From assembly GCA_963784895.1 (NCBI GenBank), contig CAWATM010000001.1, forward strand, positions 124,001 to 188,000: a stretch of DNA of 64,000 nt, read 5' to 3'. The position numbers and the translations under genes are program-made. The notes below the pieces were generated by a model, which worked only from the letters and a program-made list of their open reading frames with translations, was not told the DNA's origin and searched no databases. Each line of letters begins with the position of its first letter. The first letter of the stretch is position 1. Shown here in pieces: positions 15,825 through 24,086 of this stretch. Origin of the DNA: Gaiellasilicea sp963784895 (GTDB lineage Bacteria; Actinomycetota; Thermoleophilia; Gaiellales; Gaiellaceae).

Positions 15825-16826
15825 CTACGCGTTTCTCTCCAGCGTTGCCAGTTCGCGCAACGCCTGTCCAAAACTCTCCACAGGAATGATTCGCAAATCC
15901 CCTGCATGCCGCCGGGCCTCCGCCGCGTTGTCCCCAGCCGGGACGAGGAAGACGTCCGCGCCCGTGCGCCGCGCGCCGATCACCTTCTGCTTGACGCCTC
16001 CAATCGAGACGACGTCGCCGTCGAGCTCGATCGCTCCCGTCGCGGCTACGTCGAGCCCGCGATCGACGCCGCCGCGCAACTCCTCGACGATGTCGAGCGC
16101 AAACGCGAGCCCGGCCGACGGGCCGCCGACGCCGCCCAGATCGATCTCGACGTCGATCGGCAGCCGGATGTCGGACGACTGCTCGACCTGGACGCCGACG
16201 ATCGGCCGGCTCGGCTCGTCGGGGCTCGCGACCGTCGCGACCTCGATCGCCTGCGTGGAGTCGCCGCGCCGCACGCGAAGCCGGACGGTCTCACCCGGCT
16301 TGCGCGTCCCGATCAGGCGCCGGAGGTCGTCGGGCGTCTTCACCGTTTTGCCGTCGACGGCGACGATCACGTCGGTCGGCTCGATCTTCCCGGCGGCTGG
16401 AGCATCCTCGGCAACCCCGACGACGAGCGCGCCCTCCGACTCTGCCTTGACGTCGTAGCCGAGCTCCCGGAGCGCGACGGCAGCCGCGACCTGCTGGGAG
16501 CGATCCATCTGGCGAAGATTCTGGCGGCGCCGTTCGCCGAAATTGGAGCCCGGCGGCACGAGCGCGTGCTCGGGCACGAGGTCGGCGCCGTCCGGCCGCG
16601 TGCCGCTGACGAGCTCCTCGAGCAGGGATGCCTTGCGAACGACGACGTCCGTGTAGTAGATCGCGCCCGGCGGGTGCGGCTTCTCGCCCTCGACCTTCAC
16701 CTTGTCTGCGAGCGGCTTCGCCCGGTCGGGCAGGAGGAGGTAGCTGTCGGACGGAAGCAGCCAGAGGGCTCCGACCGTGAGGGCGCCGATGACGAGCCCG
16801 CCGACCATCAGGCGGCCGAGCTTCAC
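15825..16826 (-). CDS. YlbL-type PDZ/Lon-like serine protease
   Basis: 333 aa. An N-terminal signal-anchor (residues ~7-24) is followed by a PDZ domain (GALVVGVAEDAPAAGKIEPTD, near 130-200) and a C-terminal Lon-protease-like domain. The catalytic Ser is in GGPSAGLAFALDIVEEL and the Lys in GGVKQKVIGARRTG. Proteins of this layout sit outside the membrane, tethered, and degrade membrane or secreted targets (YlbL/VlpA-like). It overlaps the upstream SDR gene by four bases and closes the icd-mdh-SDR operon. Confidence 0.9.
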   Translation of the reverse strand: MKLGRLMVGGLVIGALTVGALWLLPSDSYLLLPDRAKPLADKVKVEGEKPHPPGAIYYTDVVVRKASLLEELVSGTRPDGADLVPEHALVPPGSNFGERRRQNLRQMDRSQQVAAAVALRELGYDVKAESEGALVVGVAEDAPAAGKIEPTDVIVAVDGKTVKTPDDLRRLIGTRKPGETVRLRVRRGDSTQAIEVATVASPDEPSRPIVGVQVEQSSDIRLPIDVEIDLGGVGGPSAGLAFALDIVEELRGGVDRGLDVAATGAIELDGDVVSIGGVKQKVIGARRTGADVFLVPAGDNAAEARRHAGDLRIIPVESFGQALRELATLERNA

Positions 16827-17566
16827 TGCGTGCCCCGGAGCAGGCCGCCGTCGACGCCGATCGCCGCGCCGGTGACGTACGAGGCGCGGTCGGAGGCGAG
16901 GAAGCAGACGACGTCGCCAATCTCCCGGGGCGTGCCGAGCCGGCGCAGCGGGATTGTGGCCAGGTCGGCGTCGCTCGGCCCGTCCGGGTACACCTCACGG
17001 ATCCGCTGGGTGTCGATCCGGCCGGGCGCGACCGAGTTGACCGTGATCCCTTTCGGCCCGAGCTCGCGCGACGCCGTCTTCAGCCAGCCGACGAGGCCGG
17101 GGCGGACTGCGCTCGAGAGCGCGAGCGTGTCGATCGGTTCCTTGACCGCGCTCGACGTGATCGCGATCACGCGTCCGCGGCCGCTGGCCTCGAGGTGCGG
17201 CAGGCAGAGGCGGACGAGCCGGATCGACGAGAGCAGCAGCAGGTCGACCGCGTCCTCGAGCTGCTCGTCCGAGAACTCGAACGAGCCGGTGCGCGGCGGG
17301 CCGCCGGAGTTGAGGACGAGCACGTCGACGCCGCCGAAGCGCTCGACCGCCGTGTCGACGAGGCGGGCCAGGTCGTCCGGGCTCCGGACGTCGCCCGCGA
17401 CCGGGACGGCGCCGAGGCGCTCCGCCTCGCGCTCGAGCGCCTCGCGGCCGCGCGCGAACAGGACGACGTCAGCCCCCGCCTCTTTCAGCGCCTCCGCGCA
17501 GCCGAGGCCGATGCCGGCGGATCCTCCGCAGACGATCGCCGTGCGCCCGCGGAGGCCGAGGTCCAT
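16823..17566 (-). CDS. SDR-family oxidoreductase lacking the catalytic tyrosine
   Basis: 247 aa. The NAD(P)-binding GGSAGIGLG motif, the LNSGGPPRTG strand and the C-terminal VDGGLLRGTQ mark an enoyl-ACP reductase or 3-oxoacyl-ACP-reductase-like SDR. The Ser of the active site is present (ITSSAVKEPIDTLALS), but the YxxxK motif reads SSAVRPGLVGWLK: the Lys is kept and the Tyr is lost. A recognised subgroup of 3-oxoacyl-reductase-like SDRs has this LS-x-x-VR pattern, so the change may be old. The reaction is unknown. It starts directly after the mdh stop and overlaps the protease gene. Confidence 0.85.
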   Translation of the reverse strand: MDLGLRGRTAIVCGGSAGIGLGCAEALKEAGADVVLFARGREALEREAERLGAVPVAGDVRSPDDLARLVDTAVERFGGVDVLVLNSGGPPRTGSFEFSDEQLEDAVDLLLLSSIRLVRLCLPHLEASGRGRVIAITSSAVKEPIDTLALSSAVRPGLVGWLKTASRELGPKGITVNSVAPGRIDTQRIREVYPDGPSDADLATIPLRRLGTPREIGDVVCFLASDRASYVTGAAIGVDGGLLRGTQ

Positions 17567-18490
17567 CTATGTGCTCAGAACGGAGACGACCTCGCGGACG
17601 GCGTCCGCGGAGGCCTTCAGCGCCTGCTGCTCGGCGTCGTCGAGATCCAGCTCGACGACGCGTTCGATCCCCTTCGAGCCCAGCACGACCGGCACGCCCA
17701 TGTACAGGCCGTCGATGCCGTACTCGCCCTCGAGGTACGCGGTGCACGGGAGCACGCGCTTCTCGTCGAGGACGATTGCGTCGACCATCTGCGCCGCCGC
17801 CGCGCCCGGCGCGTACCAGGCCGAGGTGCCGAGCAGGTTGACGAGCTCGCCGCCGCCCTTCGCGGTCCGCTCGACCATCGCCTGGATCCGGTCCTCGGCG
17901 ACGAGCTTGCGCAGCGGGATCCCGCCGACCGTGGTCGCGGAGACGACGGGCACCATCTGGTCGCCGTGGCCGCCGAGCACCATCGCGGTCACGTCCTTGA
18001 TCGACATGCCGGTCTCCCAGGCGATGAAGGTCGAGAAGCGGGCAGTGTCGAGGATGCCGGCCATCCCGAAGACACGCTCCTTCGGCCAGCCGGAGACGCT
18101 CTTCGCCACGTGGCACATCGCGTCGAGCGGGTTCGAGACGACGACGACGATCGCGTCGGGGCTCGCGGCGGCGACCTGCTCGGTCACGGAGCCGACGATC
18201 TTTTCGTTCGTCGTGACCAGGTCGTCGCGGCTCATCCCGGGCTGGCGCGGCAGGCCGGCCGTGATCACGACCACCTCCGAGCCGGCGGTCTCCTCGTAGC
18301 CGTTCGAGCCGGTCACGCTCGCCTCGTAGCCGAGCACCGCGGCGGCCTGGTCGATGTCGAGCGCCTTGCCCTGCGGCAGGCCCTCCTTGATGTCGACGAG
18401 CACGACGTCCGCGTAGTCGCGCCGCGCCAGTTCCTGCGCGCAGGTCGCGCCCACGTTCCCGGCGCCGACCACCGTCACCTTGTGCCTCAC
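17567..18490 (-). CDS. mdh: Malate dehydrogenase (LDH-like type)
   Basis: 307 aa. NAD site GAGNVGATCA and LVDI (Asp selecting NAD). The substrate-specificity loop reads AGLPRQPGMSRDDL, with Arg in the position that selects malate over lactate. Catalytic pair: Asp in ILDTARF and His in LGGHGDQMVP. It oxidises malate to oxaloacetate in the TCA cycle. The ATG overlaps the icd stop by four bases, so icd and mdh are co-translated; the oxaloacetate can feed the citrate synthases encoded divergently next door. Confidence 0.95.
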   Translation of the reverse strand: MRHKVTVVGAGNVGATCAQELARRDYADVVLVDIKEGLPQGKALDIDQAAAVLGYEASVTGSNGYEETAGSEVVVITAGLPRQPGMSRDDLVTTNEKIVGSVTEQVAAASPDAIVVVVSNPLDAMCHVAKSVSGWPKERVFGMAGILDTARFSTFIAWETGMSIKDVTAMVLGGHGDQMVPVVSATTVGGIPLRKLVAEDRIQAMVERTAKGGGELVNLLGTSAWYAPGAAAAQMVDAIVLDEKRVLPCTAYLEGEYGIDGLYMGVPVVLGSKGIERVVELDLDDAEQQALKASADAVREVVSVLST

Positions 18491-19578
18491 GGGAGCACCT
18501 CCAGCTTCTCGATGATCGCGTCCGCGACCTCGCTCGTGCCGACGGCGGTCGGGTCGTCGCGGGTCGGCTTCATGTCGTAGGTGACGCTCGTGCTCTCGGC
18601 GATCACCTCGGAGATCGCGTGCTCGAGCCGCCCGGCCGCCGCGCCCTCGTCGAGGTGGCGGAGCATCAGCATCCCGGAGAGCATCATCGCCATCGGGTTG
18701 ACCTTGTTCTGGCCCTTGTACTTGGGGGCGGAGCCGTGCGTCGGCTCGAAGACCGCCGCGCTCGCGCCGAAGTTGGCGCCCGGCGCGAGGCCGAGGCCGC
18801 CGATCAGGCCGGCGCAGAGGTCGGAGACGATGTCGCCGTACAGGTTCGGCAGCACGAGCACGTCGTACTCCTCCGGCCGCTGCACGAGCTGCATCGAGAG
18901 GTTGTCGACGATCCGCTCCTCGAACTCGATGTCCGTGTTCTCGGCTGCGACGTCCTGCGCGACGTGGAGGAAGAGGCCGTCGGTGAACTTCATGATGTTC
19001 GCCTTGTGGACGGCCGTCACCTTGCGGCGGCCGTTGCGGCGCGCGTAGTCGAAGGCGAACTGGACGATCTGGCGCGTCCCCGTCTCGGAGATCGGCTTGA
19101 TCGAGATCCCCGAGTCGCGGCGGATGTTCGGGTAGCCCTTCTGGCCGAGCCAGTCGAGCAGTTCGTCGGCGTCCTCGGTGCCCTCCTCGAACTCGACGCC
19201 CGCGTAGAGATCCTCGGTGTTCTCGCGGATCACGATCAGATCGACGTTCGCGTAGCGGGACCGCACGCCCGGGTAGCTCTTGCAGGGGCGCACCTGGCCG
19301 TAGAGGTCGAGCGACTTGCGCAGGCCGACGTTGACGGAGCGGAAGCCGCTGCCGACCGGCGTCGTGATCGGCCCCTTCAGCGCGGTCCCGTTCTGCCGGA
19401 TCGACTCGAGCACGTGCTCGGGCAGCGGGTTGCCGTCGTTCTCGGCCATCACGTCGGTGCCGGCGTGCTGGACGTCCCAGTCGAACTCGACGCCGGTCGC
19501 CTCGAGCACGCGCCGCGTCGCCTCGGCGAGCTCGGGGCCGGTCCCGTCGCCGGGGATCAGTGTCACGCGATGCGCCAT
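18487..19578 (-). CDS. icd: Isocitrate dehydrogenase, NAD-type (IDH3/LeuB-like)
   Basis: 363 aa from the ATG at 19578 (MAHRVTLIPGDGTGPEL). The isocitrate-binding SVNVGLRKSLDLYGQVRP favours isocitrate over isopropylmalate. Also seen are the Mg-binding LPNLYGDIVSDLCAGLIGG and the EPTHGSAPKYKGQ loop. It decarboxylates isocitrate to 2-oxoglutarate. This short monomer type is typically NAD-dependent; homoisocitrate dehydrogenase is a relative that cannot be fully excluded, but the neighbours (mdh, citrate synthases) support the TCA role. It is divergent from gltA, with 58 bases between the starts. Confidence 0.92.
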   Translation of the reverse strand: MAHRVTLIPGDGTGPELAEATRRVLEATGVEFDWDVQHAGTDVMAENDGNPLPEHVLESIRQNGTALKGPITTPVGSGFRSVNVGLRKSLDLYGQVRPCKSYPGVRSRYANVDLIVIRENTEDLYAGVEFEEGTEDADELLDWLGQKGYPNIRRDSGISIKPISETGTRQIVQFAFDYARRNGRRKVTAVHKANIMKFTDGLFLHVAQDVAAENTDIEFEERIVDNLSMQLVQRPEEYDVLVLPNLYGDIVSDLCAGLIGGLGLAPGANFGASAAVFEPTHGSAPKYKGQNKVNPMAMMLSGMLMLRHLDEGAAAGRLEHAISEVIAESTSVTYDMKPTRDDPTAVGTSEVADAIIEKLEVLP

Positions 19579-19588
19579 TCGGCGCCGG

Positions 19589-19594
19589 ACTTTA
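19589..19594 (-). promoter_or_regulatory. -10 box TAAAGT for icd
   Basis: On the minus strand TAAAGT ends ten bases before the icd ATG. Together with the gltA box at 19623 it forms a compact divergent promoter. Confidence 0.45.
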
Positions 19595-19622
19595 CCGACG
19601 CATTGGTGCGTGCCGTTGCGGG

Positions 19623-19628
19623 TAATGT
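19623..19628 (+). promoter_or_regulatory. -10 box TAATGT for the citrate synthase operon
   Basis: TAATGT ends eight bases before the ATG at 19637. Confidence 0.5.
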
Positions 19629-19636
19629 CCTGCGCG

Positions 19637-20761
19637 ATGACCGTCCCGAAGAAGTCCGTCGCCCTCTCGGGCGTCTCCGTCGCGGAGACGAGCATCTGCT
19701 CGATCGACCCGGACGAGGGCGTGCTGATGTACCGCGGCTACGACATCGCCGGGCTGGCCGAGAACGCGAGCTACGAGGAGGTCGCCTACCTCCTGCTCGT
19801 GGGCGAGCTGCCGCGCGGCGATGAGCTCGACGGGTTCAAGGAGCAGCTGGCGGCCGCGCGCGAGCTGCCGCGTGCGGTGACGACGATCGTCGACGGGAAC
19901 GCGATGGACGCCTCGCCGATGGAGACGATGCGCACGGCCGTGTCGGCGCTCTCCTTCTCCGACCCGGCCGAGGATGCGATCGACCGTGAGCAGGAGCTGC
20001 GGAAGGCCGTCGCTCTGATCGCGCAGCTGCCGACGATCGTGGCGCGCTACGAGCGGCGTCGCAGCGGCGAGCCGGCCGTCGACCCCGACCCGTCGCTCGA
20101 CCACGCCGAGAACTTCCTGACGATGCTGCGCGGCGAGGCGCCGACCGCCGAGGAGGCGCGGGCATTCGAGGTCGCGATGATCCTGCACGCCGAGCACGAG
20201 ATGAACGCGTCCACGTTCACGGCCCGGGTGGTCGCCGGCACGAACGCCGACATGCACTCCGCGATCGTGGCCGCGATCTCCGCCCTCAAGGGGCCGCTGC
20301 ACGGCGGCGCCAACCAGGCCGCGATGACGATGTTTGCGGAGTTCGGCAGCGCCGCCGGCGTCGCCGAGGGCGTCCGAGCCCGGCTAGCGGCGAAGAAACC
20401 GCTCTACGGCTTCGGTCATCCGCTCTACCGCGCAATGGATCCGCGGGCGCCGATCCTGCGCCGGCTCTCGGAGCAGTTCGCGGACGAGAGCGACCCCAAC
20501 TTCCTCGAGATCGCCCAGGCCGCCGAGCGCGAGGCGCACGAGCAGAAGGGCCTCTGGCCGAACGTCGACCTCTACTCGGGCGTGCTCTACCACTACCTCG
20601 GGATTCCGACGGACCTCTTCATCCCGCTCTTCGAGATGAGCCGCGCCGCCGGCCAGGCCGCACACGTGCTCGAGCAGCACGCGGGCGGCAAGATCATCCG
20701 GCCGAGCGCAGAGTACGTCGGTGCGCCGCGCCGCGACTACCCGGTCGAGGCCGCTCGATGA
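19637..20761 (+). CDS. gltA: Citrate synthase
   Basis: 374 aa. The active site is complete: His in GPLHGGAN (residue 222), His in GFGHPLYR (261) and Asp in NVDLYSGVLYHYLG (311), plus the first His segment HAEHEMNASTFTAR. It condenses oxaloacetate and acetyl-CoA into citrate. The length fits the dimeric type II/2-methylcitrate-synthase-like family, so some propionyl-CoA activity is possible. It is the first gene of a run of five (gltA, citA-like, HEAT-like, purE, purK) linked by four-base stop/start overlaps. Confidence 0.95.
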   Translation: MTVPKKSVALSGVSVAETSICSIDPDEGVLMYRGYDIAGLAENASYEEVAYLLLVGELPRGDELDGFKEQLAAARELPRAVTTIVDGNAMDASPMETMRTAVSALSFSDPAEDAIDREQELRKAVALIAQLPTIVARYERRRSGEPAVDPDPSLDHAENFLTMLRGEAPTAEEARAFEVAMILHAEHEMNASTFTARVVAGTNADMHSAIVAAISALKGPLHGGANQAAMTMFAEFGSAAGVAEGVRARLAAKKPLYGFGHPLYRAMDPRAPILRRLSEQFADESDPNFLEIAQAAEREAHEQKGLWPNVDLYSGVLYHYLGIPTDLFIPLFEMSRAAGQAAHVLEQHAGGKIIRPSAEYVGAPRRDYPVEAAR

Positions 20762-21858
20762 GCGACATCAAGGCCGAGTCGTTCAAACCCGGGCTCGAGG
20801 GTGTCGTCGCGTTCGAGACCGAGATCGCGGAGCCCGATCGCGAGGGCGGCGCACTCCGCTACCGCGGCGTCGACATCGAGGAGCTCGTCGGCACCTACCG
20901 CTTCGAGCAGGTCTGGGGCCTGCTCGTCGACGAGAGCTTCTCACCGGGGCTGCCGGCCGCCGAGCCGTACGAGGGTGGCGGCCTGACCGGGAACACCCCG
21001 GCCGACCTGCAGGCGGTGACCGCCCGGCTCGGCGCCGAGTGGGGCGTCAAGAAGCTGATCGACATCTCCGACGACGAGGCGCGCGAGGACCTGCGCCGCC
21101 TCTCCGCCCAGTTCATCTCGATCGCGGCCCAGTCGGCGCGGATCGCGGACGGCGAGAGCGACCGGATCGCGCCGCAGGCCGTCTCGCAGGGCGAGACGAC
21201 GGCCGAGCGCTTCTTCCTCGAATGGCGCGGCGAGGCCGACCCGAAGCACGTGCAGGCGCTCGACACGTACTGGATCTGCACCTGCGAGCACGGGTTGAAC
21301 GCATCCACGTTCGTCGCCCGGATCACCGCCTCGACCGGCTCCGACTGCGCCGCCGCGCTCTCGTCGGCGGTCGGCGCGCTCTCCGGCCCGCTCCACGGCG
21401 GTGCGCCTGCGCGGGTGCTGCCGATGCTCGACGCGGCCGCCGACTCGGGCGATCCCGGCGCCTACGTGCAGAGCCTGATCGAGAAGGGCGAGCGGCTGAT
21501 GGGCTTCGGCCACCGCGTCTACCGCGCCGAGGACCCGCGTGCGCGCCTGCTGAAGAAGACGGCGAAGGAGCTCGGTGCGCCACGTTACGACGTCGCCGAC
21601 GCGCTCGAGGCGGCGGCACTCGAGGCGCTGCGGCGCAAGTCGCCCGACCGGCCGCTGGAGACGAACGTCGAGTTTTGGTCGGCAGTCGTGCTCGACGTCG
21701 CCGGGATCCCGCCGGAGCTCGCGCCGGCGATGTTCGCCTGCTCGCGGACGGCCGGCTGGTCGGCGCACATTCTCGAGCAGAAGAAGCTGAGCCGGCTCGT
21801 GCGGCCGTCGGCGCGCTACGTCGGCCCCGGCGCTCGGCCGGCCTCGTCGATCTCGTGA
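20758..21858 (+). CDS. citA: Second citrate synthase (CitA-like)
   Basis: 366 aa. Citrate synthase fold with CEHGLNASTFVAR, GPLHGGAP (His 213) and GFGHRVYRAEDPRAR (His 252). The catalytic Asp position carries Glu (NVEFWSAVVLDVAGIP, residue 305). The NVEFW segment is characteristic of the actinobacterial CitA group, so this is a paralogue, not a decayed copy. Whether it makes citrate or another acyl condensation product is open. It overlaps gltA (ATGA), and two unlike citrate synthases made from one mRNA may form separate enzymes. Confidence 0.9.
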   Translation: MSDIKAESFKPGLEGVVAFETEIAEPDREGGALRYRGVDIEELVGTYRFEQVWGLLVDESFSPGLPAAEPYEGGGLTGNTPADLQAVTARLGAEWGVKKLIDISDDEAREDLRRLSAQFISIAAQSARIADGESDRIAPQAVSQGETTAERFFLEWRGEADPKHVQALDTYWICTCEHGLNASTFVARITASTGSDCAAALSSAVGALSGPLHGGAPARVLPMLDAAADSGDPGAYVQSLIEKGERLMGFGHRVYRAEDPRARLLKKTAKELGAPRYDVADALEAAALEALRRKSPDRPLETNVEFWSAVVLDVAGIPPELAPAMFACSRTAGWSAHILEQKKLSRLVRPSARYVGPGARPASSIS

Positions 21859-22352
21859 ATCTGGCCGAGGCCGCGGCTCGTGCGGACGAGCTGGCCTCTG
21901 CCGGCGACCAGACGGCGCTCGCGACGCTGCGTCAGCAGTGGGACGAGGAGCTCGAGCACTCTGCTCGCAGCGCCGACTACCGAATTCGGGCACAGGCATA
22001 CCGCGCGATCGCGCAGTTCCGTTTCCGCCAGAAGCTCGAGCTCGTGCGGCGGGGTCTGCAGGACGAGAGCCCGGCCGCGCGCGGGTCGGCGTTGATCGCG
22101 CTCGAGGGTCTGTCGCGCGACCATCCCGGCGACGTCAACTCGATGCGGGCGTTGCTGCACGAGCTCGCGACCAACGACCCGAACCTCGCAGTACGGAGGC
22201 TCGGCATCGTCGTGCTGAAGAACGGCTCGCCGCAGCGCGAGACGATCCTCGTCCTCAACGGCCTCGCCGACGACGACGAGCAGGACGCCGAGTTGCGCAA
22301 GACCGCGAAGGCGGTCGCGACGGCACTGCAGAAGCGCGCCAACACCAAGTGA
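21855..22352 (+). CDS. HEAT-repeat-like helical protein (165 aa)
   Basis: From GTG 21855, overlapping the citA stop. The sequence is almost all alpha-helical with repeats of ~35 residues: RIRAQAYRAIAQFRFRQKLE, ESPAARGSALIALEGLSRDH and PNLAVRRLGIVVLKNG resemble HEAT or Armadillo repeats. No catalytic motif is visible. Its place between citrate synthase and purE, with four-base overlaps on both sides, suggests a scaffold or regulatory role, but nothing specific can be said. Confidence 0.65.
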   Translation: MNLAEAAARADELASAGDQTALATLRQQWDEELEHSARSADYRIRAQAYRAIAQFRFRQKLELVRRGLQDESPAARGSALIALEGLSRDHPGDVNSMRALLHELATNDPNLAVRRLGIVVLKNGSPQRETILVLNGLADDDEQDAELRKTAKAVATALQKRANTK

Positions 22353-22837
22353 CCCCGGTCGTCGGCGTGATCATGGGGTCGCGCTCCGACTGGGAGACGA
22401 TGCGCCACGCCTGCGAGACGCTCGAGGCGCTCGGCGTCCCCTTCGAGCAGGAAGTCGTCTCGGCGCATCGGACACCCGACAGGCTGTTCGAGTACGCCGG
22501 CTCGGCGGAGGAGCGCGGCCTGCAGGTGCTGATCGCCGGCGCCGGCGGCGCCGCGCACCTGCCCGGGATGACCGCGTCGAAAACGGCACTGCCCGTGTTG
22601 GGGGTTCCGGTCGAGTCGAAGACGCTGAAGGGGATGGACTCGTTGCTCTCGATCGTGCAGATGCCCGCGGGGATCCCGGTCGGGACGCTCGCGATCGGGC
22701 GGGCCGGCGCCGTCAATGCGGCGTTGCTCGCGGCCGCGATCGTCGCACGGTCGGACGAGGGCGTCCGCGAGCGGCTGGCCCGCTGGCGGGCCGAGCAGAC
22801 CGAGGCCGTGCTCGCGAATCCCGATCCAGCTGCGTGA
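22349..22837 (+). CDS. purE: N5-carboxyaminoimidazole ribonucleotide mutase
   Basis: 162 aa from GTG 22349. Class I PurE signatures are complete: VGVIMGSRSDWETM at the start, VSAHRTPDRLFEY with the active-site His, AGAGGAAHLPGMTASKT, and the SIVQMPAGIPVGTLAIG loop. It converts N5-CAIR to CAIR in purine synthesis. The GTGA overlap with purK at its end fits the obligate coupling of the two steps. Confidence 0.95.
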   Translation: MTPVVGVIMGSRSDWETMRHACETLEALGVPFEQEVVSAHRTPDRLFEYAGSAEERGLQVLIAGAGGAAHLPGMTASKTALPVLGVPVESKTLKGMDSLLSIVQMPAGIPVGTLAIGRAGAVNAALLAAAIVARSDEGVRERLARWRAEQTEAVLANPDPAA

Positions 22838-23880
22838 TCGTCGGAGTCATCGGCGGCGGGCAATTGGGGCGGATGCTCGCGCTGGCCGGGATTCCGCTCG
22901 GGCTCTCGTTCCGATTCCTCGATCCCTCGCCGGACGCACCGGCGGCCGAGGTGGGGGAGCTGATCGTCGGCGCGTACGACGATCCGGCGCTGCTCGACCG
23001 GCTCGCCGCCGGGGCAGCGGCAGTCACGTACGAGTTCGAGAATGTGCCGGTCGAAGCGGCGCAGCGAGTCGGGGCGATTCCGGCCGCTGCCGCGCTCGAG
23101 GCGTCCCAGGATCGTCTCGTCGAGAAGCAGCTCTTCCGCCGGCTTGGGATCCCGACCGCGCGGATCGACGACGAGGTGGAGACGTTCCCGGCGCTCCTGA
23201 AGACCCGCCGGCTCGGCTACGACGGAAAGGGCCAACGTCTGGTGGAGACATGGGAGGGTCCTGGCCCCTCCCATGTCCTGGAGGAACGTGTCTCGTTCGA
23301 TCGGGAGCTGTCGCTGCTCGCCGTTCGCGGGCGGGAGGGCGACACGCGCTTCTGGCCGCTCGTCGTAAACGACCATCGAGACGGAATCCTCTTTTCGTCA
23401 CGTTTCGCCGGCATGGCCGAGGAGGAATGGAGCCTCCAAGCGCTGGCGGAGGACTACGCCACCCGGCTGCTCGACGAGCTCGGCTACGTTGGCGTGCTCG
23501 CGCTCGAGCTCTTCCAGGTCGGAGACGAGCGGCTCGTTGCGAACGAGTTCGCTCCGCGCGTCCACAACACCGGTCACTGGACGATCGAAGGCTCGGTGAC
23601 GAGCCAGTTCGAGAACCACCTGCGGGCGATCCTCGGCCTCCCGCTGGGATCGACCGAGTCGAGCCACTTCTGGATGGTCAACCTGATCGGCTCCGTCCCG
23701 CCCGCCCAGGAGATTCTGCGGATTCCAGGGGCGCACCTCCACCTCTATGGGAAGGAGCCGCGCCCGGGCCGCAAGCTTGGGCACGTCACGCTCGTCGAAC
23801 CAACGGCCGACCGCGAACGCTTGCTCCGGCAGCTCGTCGGGGCCGCGTCAGCGGCCCCCTTCAGGGGTCTTGCGCGGTGA
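22834..23880 (+). CDS. purK: N5-carboxyaminoimidazole ribonucleotide synthase
   Basis: 348 aa from GTG 22834. An ATP-grasp enzyme with VGVIGGGQLGRMLALAG at the N-terminus, ALLKTRRLGYDGKGQ (ATP loop), NEFAPRVHNTGHWTIEG and SQFENHLRAILGLPLG. It uses ATP and bicarbonate to carboxylate AIR for PurE. The last residues (AAPFRGLAR) and the stop codon are encoded by the interspersed repeat at 23839-23914, so the repeat has replaced or extended the native C-terminus. Confidence 0.95.
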   Translation: MIVGVIGGGQLGRMLALAGIPLGLSFRFLDPSPDAPAAEVGELIVGAYDDPALLDRLAAGAAAVTYEFENVPVEAAQRVGAIPAAAALEASQDRLVEKQLFRRLGIPTARIDDEVETFPALLKTRRLGYDGKGQRLVETWEGPGPSHVLEERVSFDRELSLLAVRGREGDTRFWPLVVNDHRDGILFSSRFAGMAEEEWSLQALAEDYATRLLDELGYVGVLALELFQVGDERLVANEFAPRVHNTGHWTIEGSVTSQFENHLRAILGLPLGSTESSHFWMVNLIGSVPPAQEILRIPGAHLHLYGKEPRPGRKLGHVTLVEPTADRERLLRQLVGAASAAPFRGLAR

Positions 23881-23914
23881 GCGTCCGCGCGAGCGGATGC
23901 TCACCTTGCGCGGC
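23839..23914 (-). repeat. Interspersed two-hairpin repeat, copy 2 (inverted)
   Basis: Reverse complement of the family at 3664-3735: GAGCATCCGCTCGCGCGGAC, then ACCCCTGAAGGGG and GGCCGCTGACGCGGCC. It spans the end of purK, including the stop, and reaches close to the end of the convergent small gene. Confidence 0.75.
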
Positions 23915-23918
23915 TGGA

Positions 23919-24086
23919 TCAGTGCTCTCTGCAGACCGTGCCGCTGATGTGTCGCCCGCAGGAGGGGCAGATCCGTTCGCGGCGCTTCAGCTCGAGCACG
24001 TTCTTCTTCACGCTAGAGAACGTCATCGTCCAGCCGACCGCCATCGCAAGAGCGGCCGAGACGGCGATCTGTGGGTCAAGCGTCAT
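23919..24086 (-). CDS. Small membrane protein with C-terminal zinc knuckle (55 aa)
   Basis: The ATG at 24086 lies 11 bases inside the end of xerD. One membrane span (IAVSAALAMAVGWTMTF) is followed by a basic linker (KKNVLELKRRERI) and a CPSCGRHISGTVC Cys cluster near the C-terminus. It would be a membrane-anchored zinc-ribbon stub; I know no function for it. Translational coupling to xerD is probable. The open frame extends 13 residues upstream, but MTLDPQ is the more natural start. Confidence 0.55.
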   Translation of the reverse strand: MTLDPQIAVSAALAMAVGWTMTFSSVKKNVLELKRRERICPSCGRHISGTVCREH

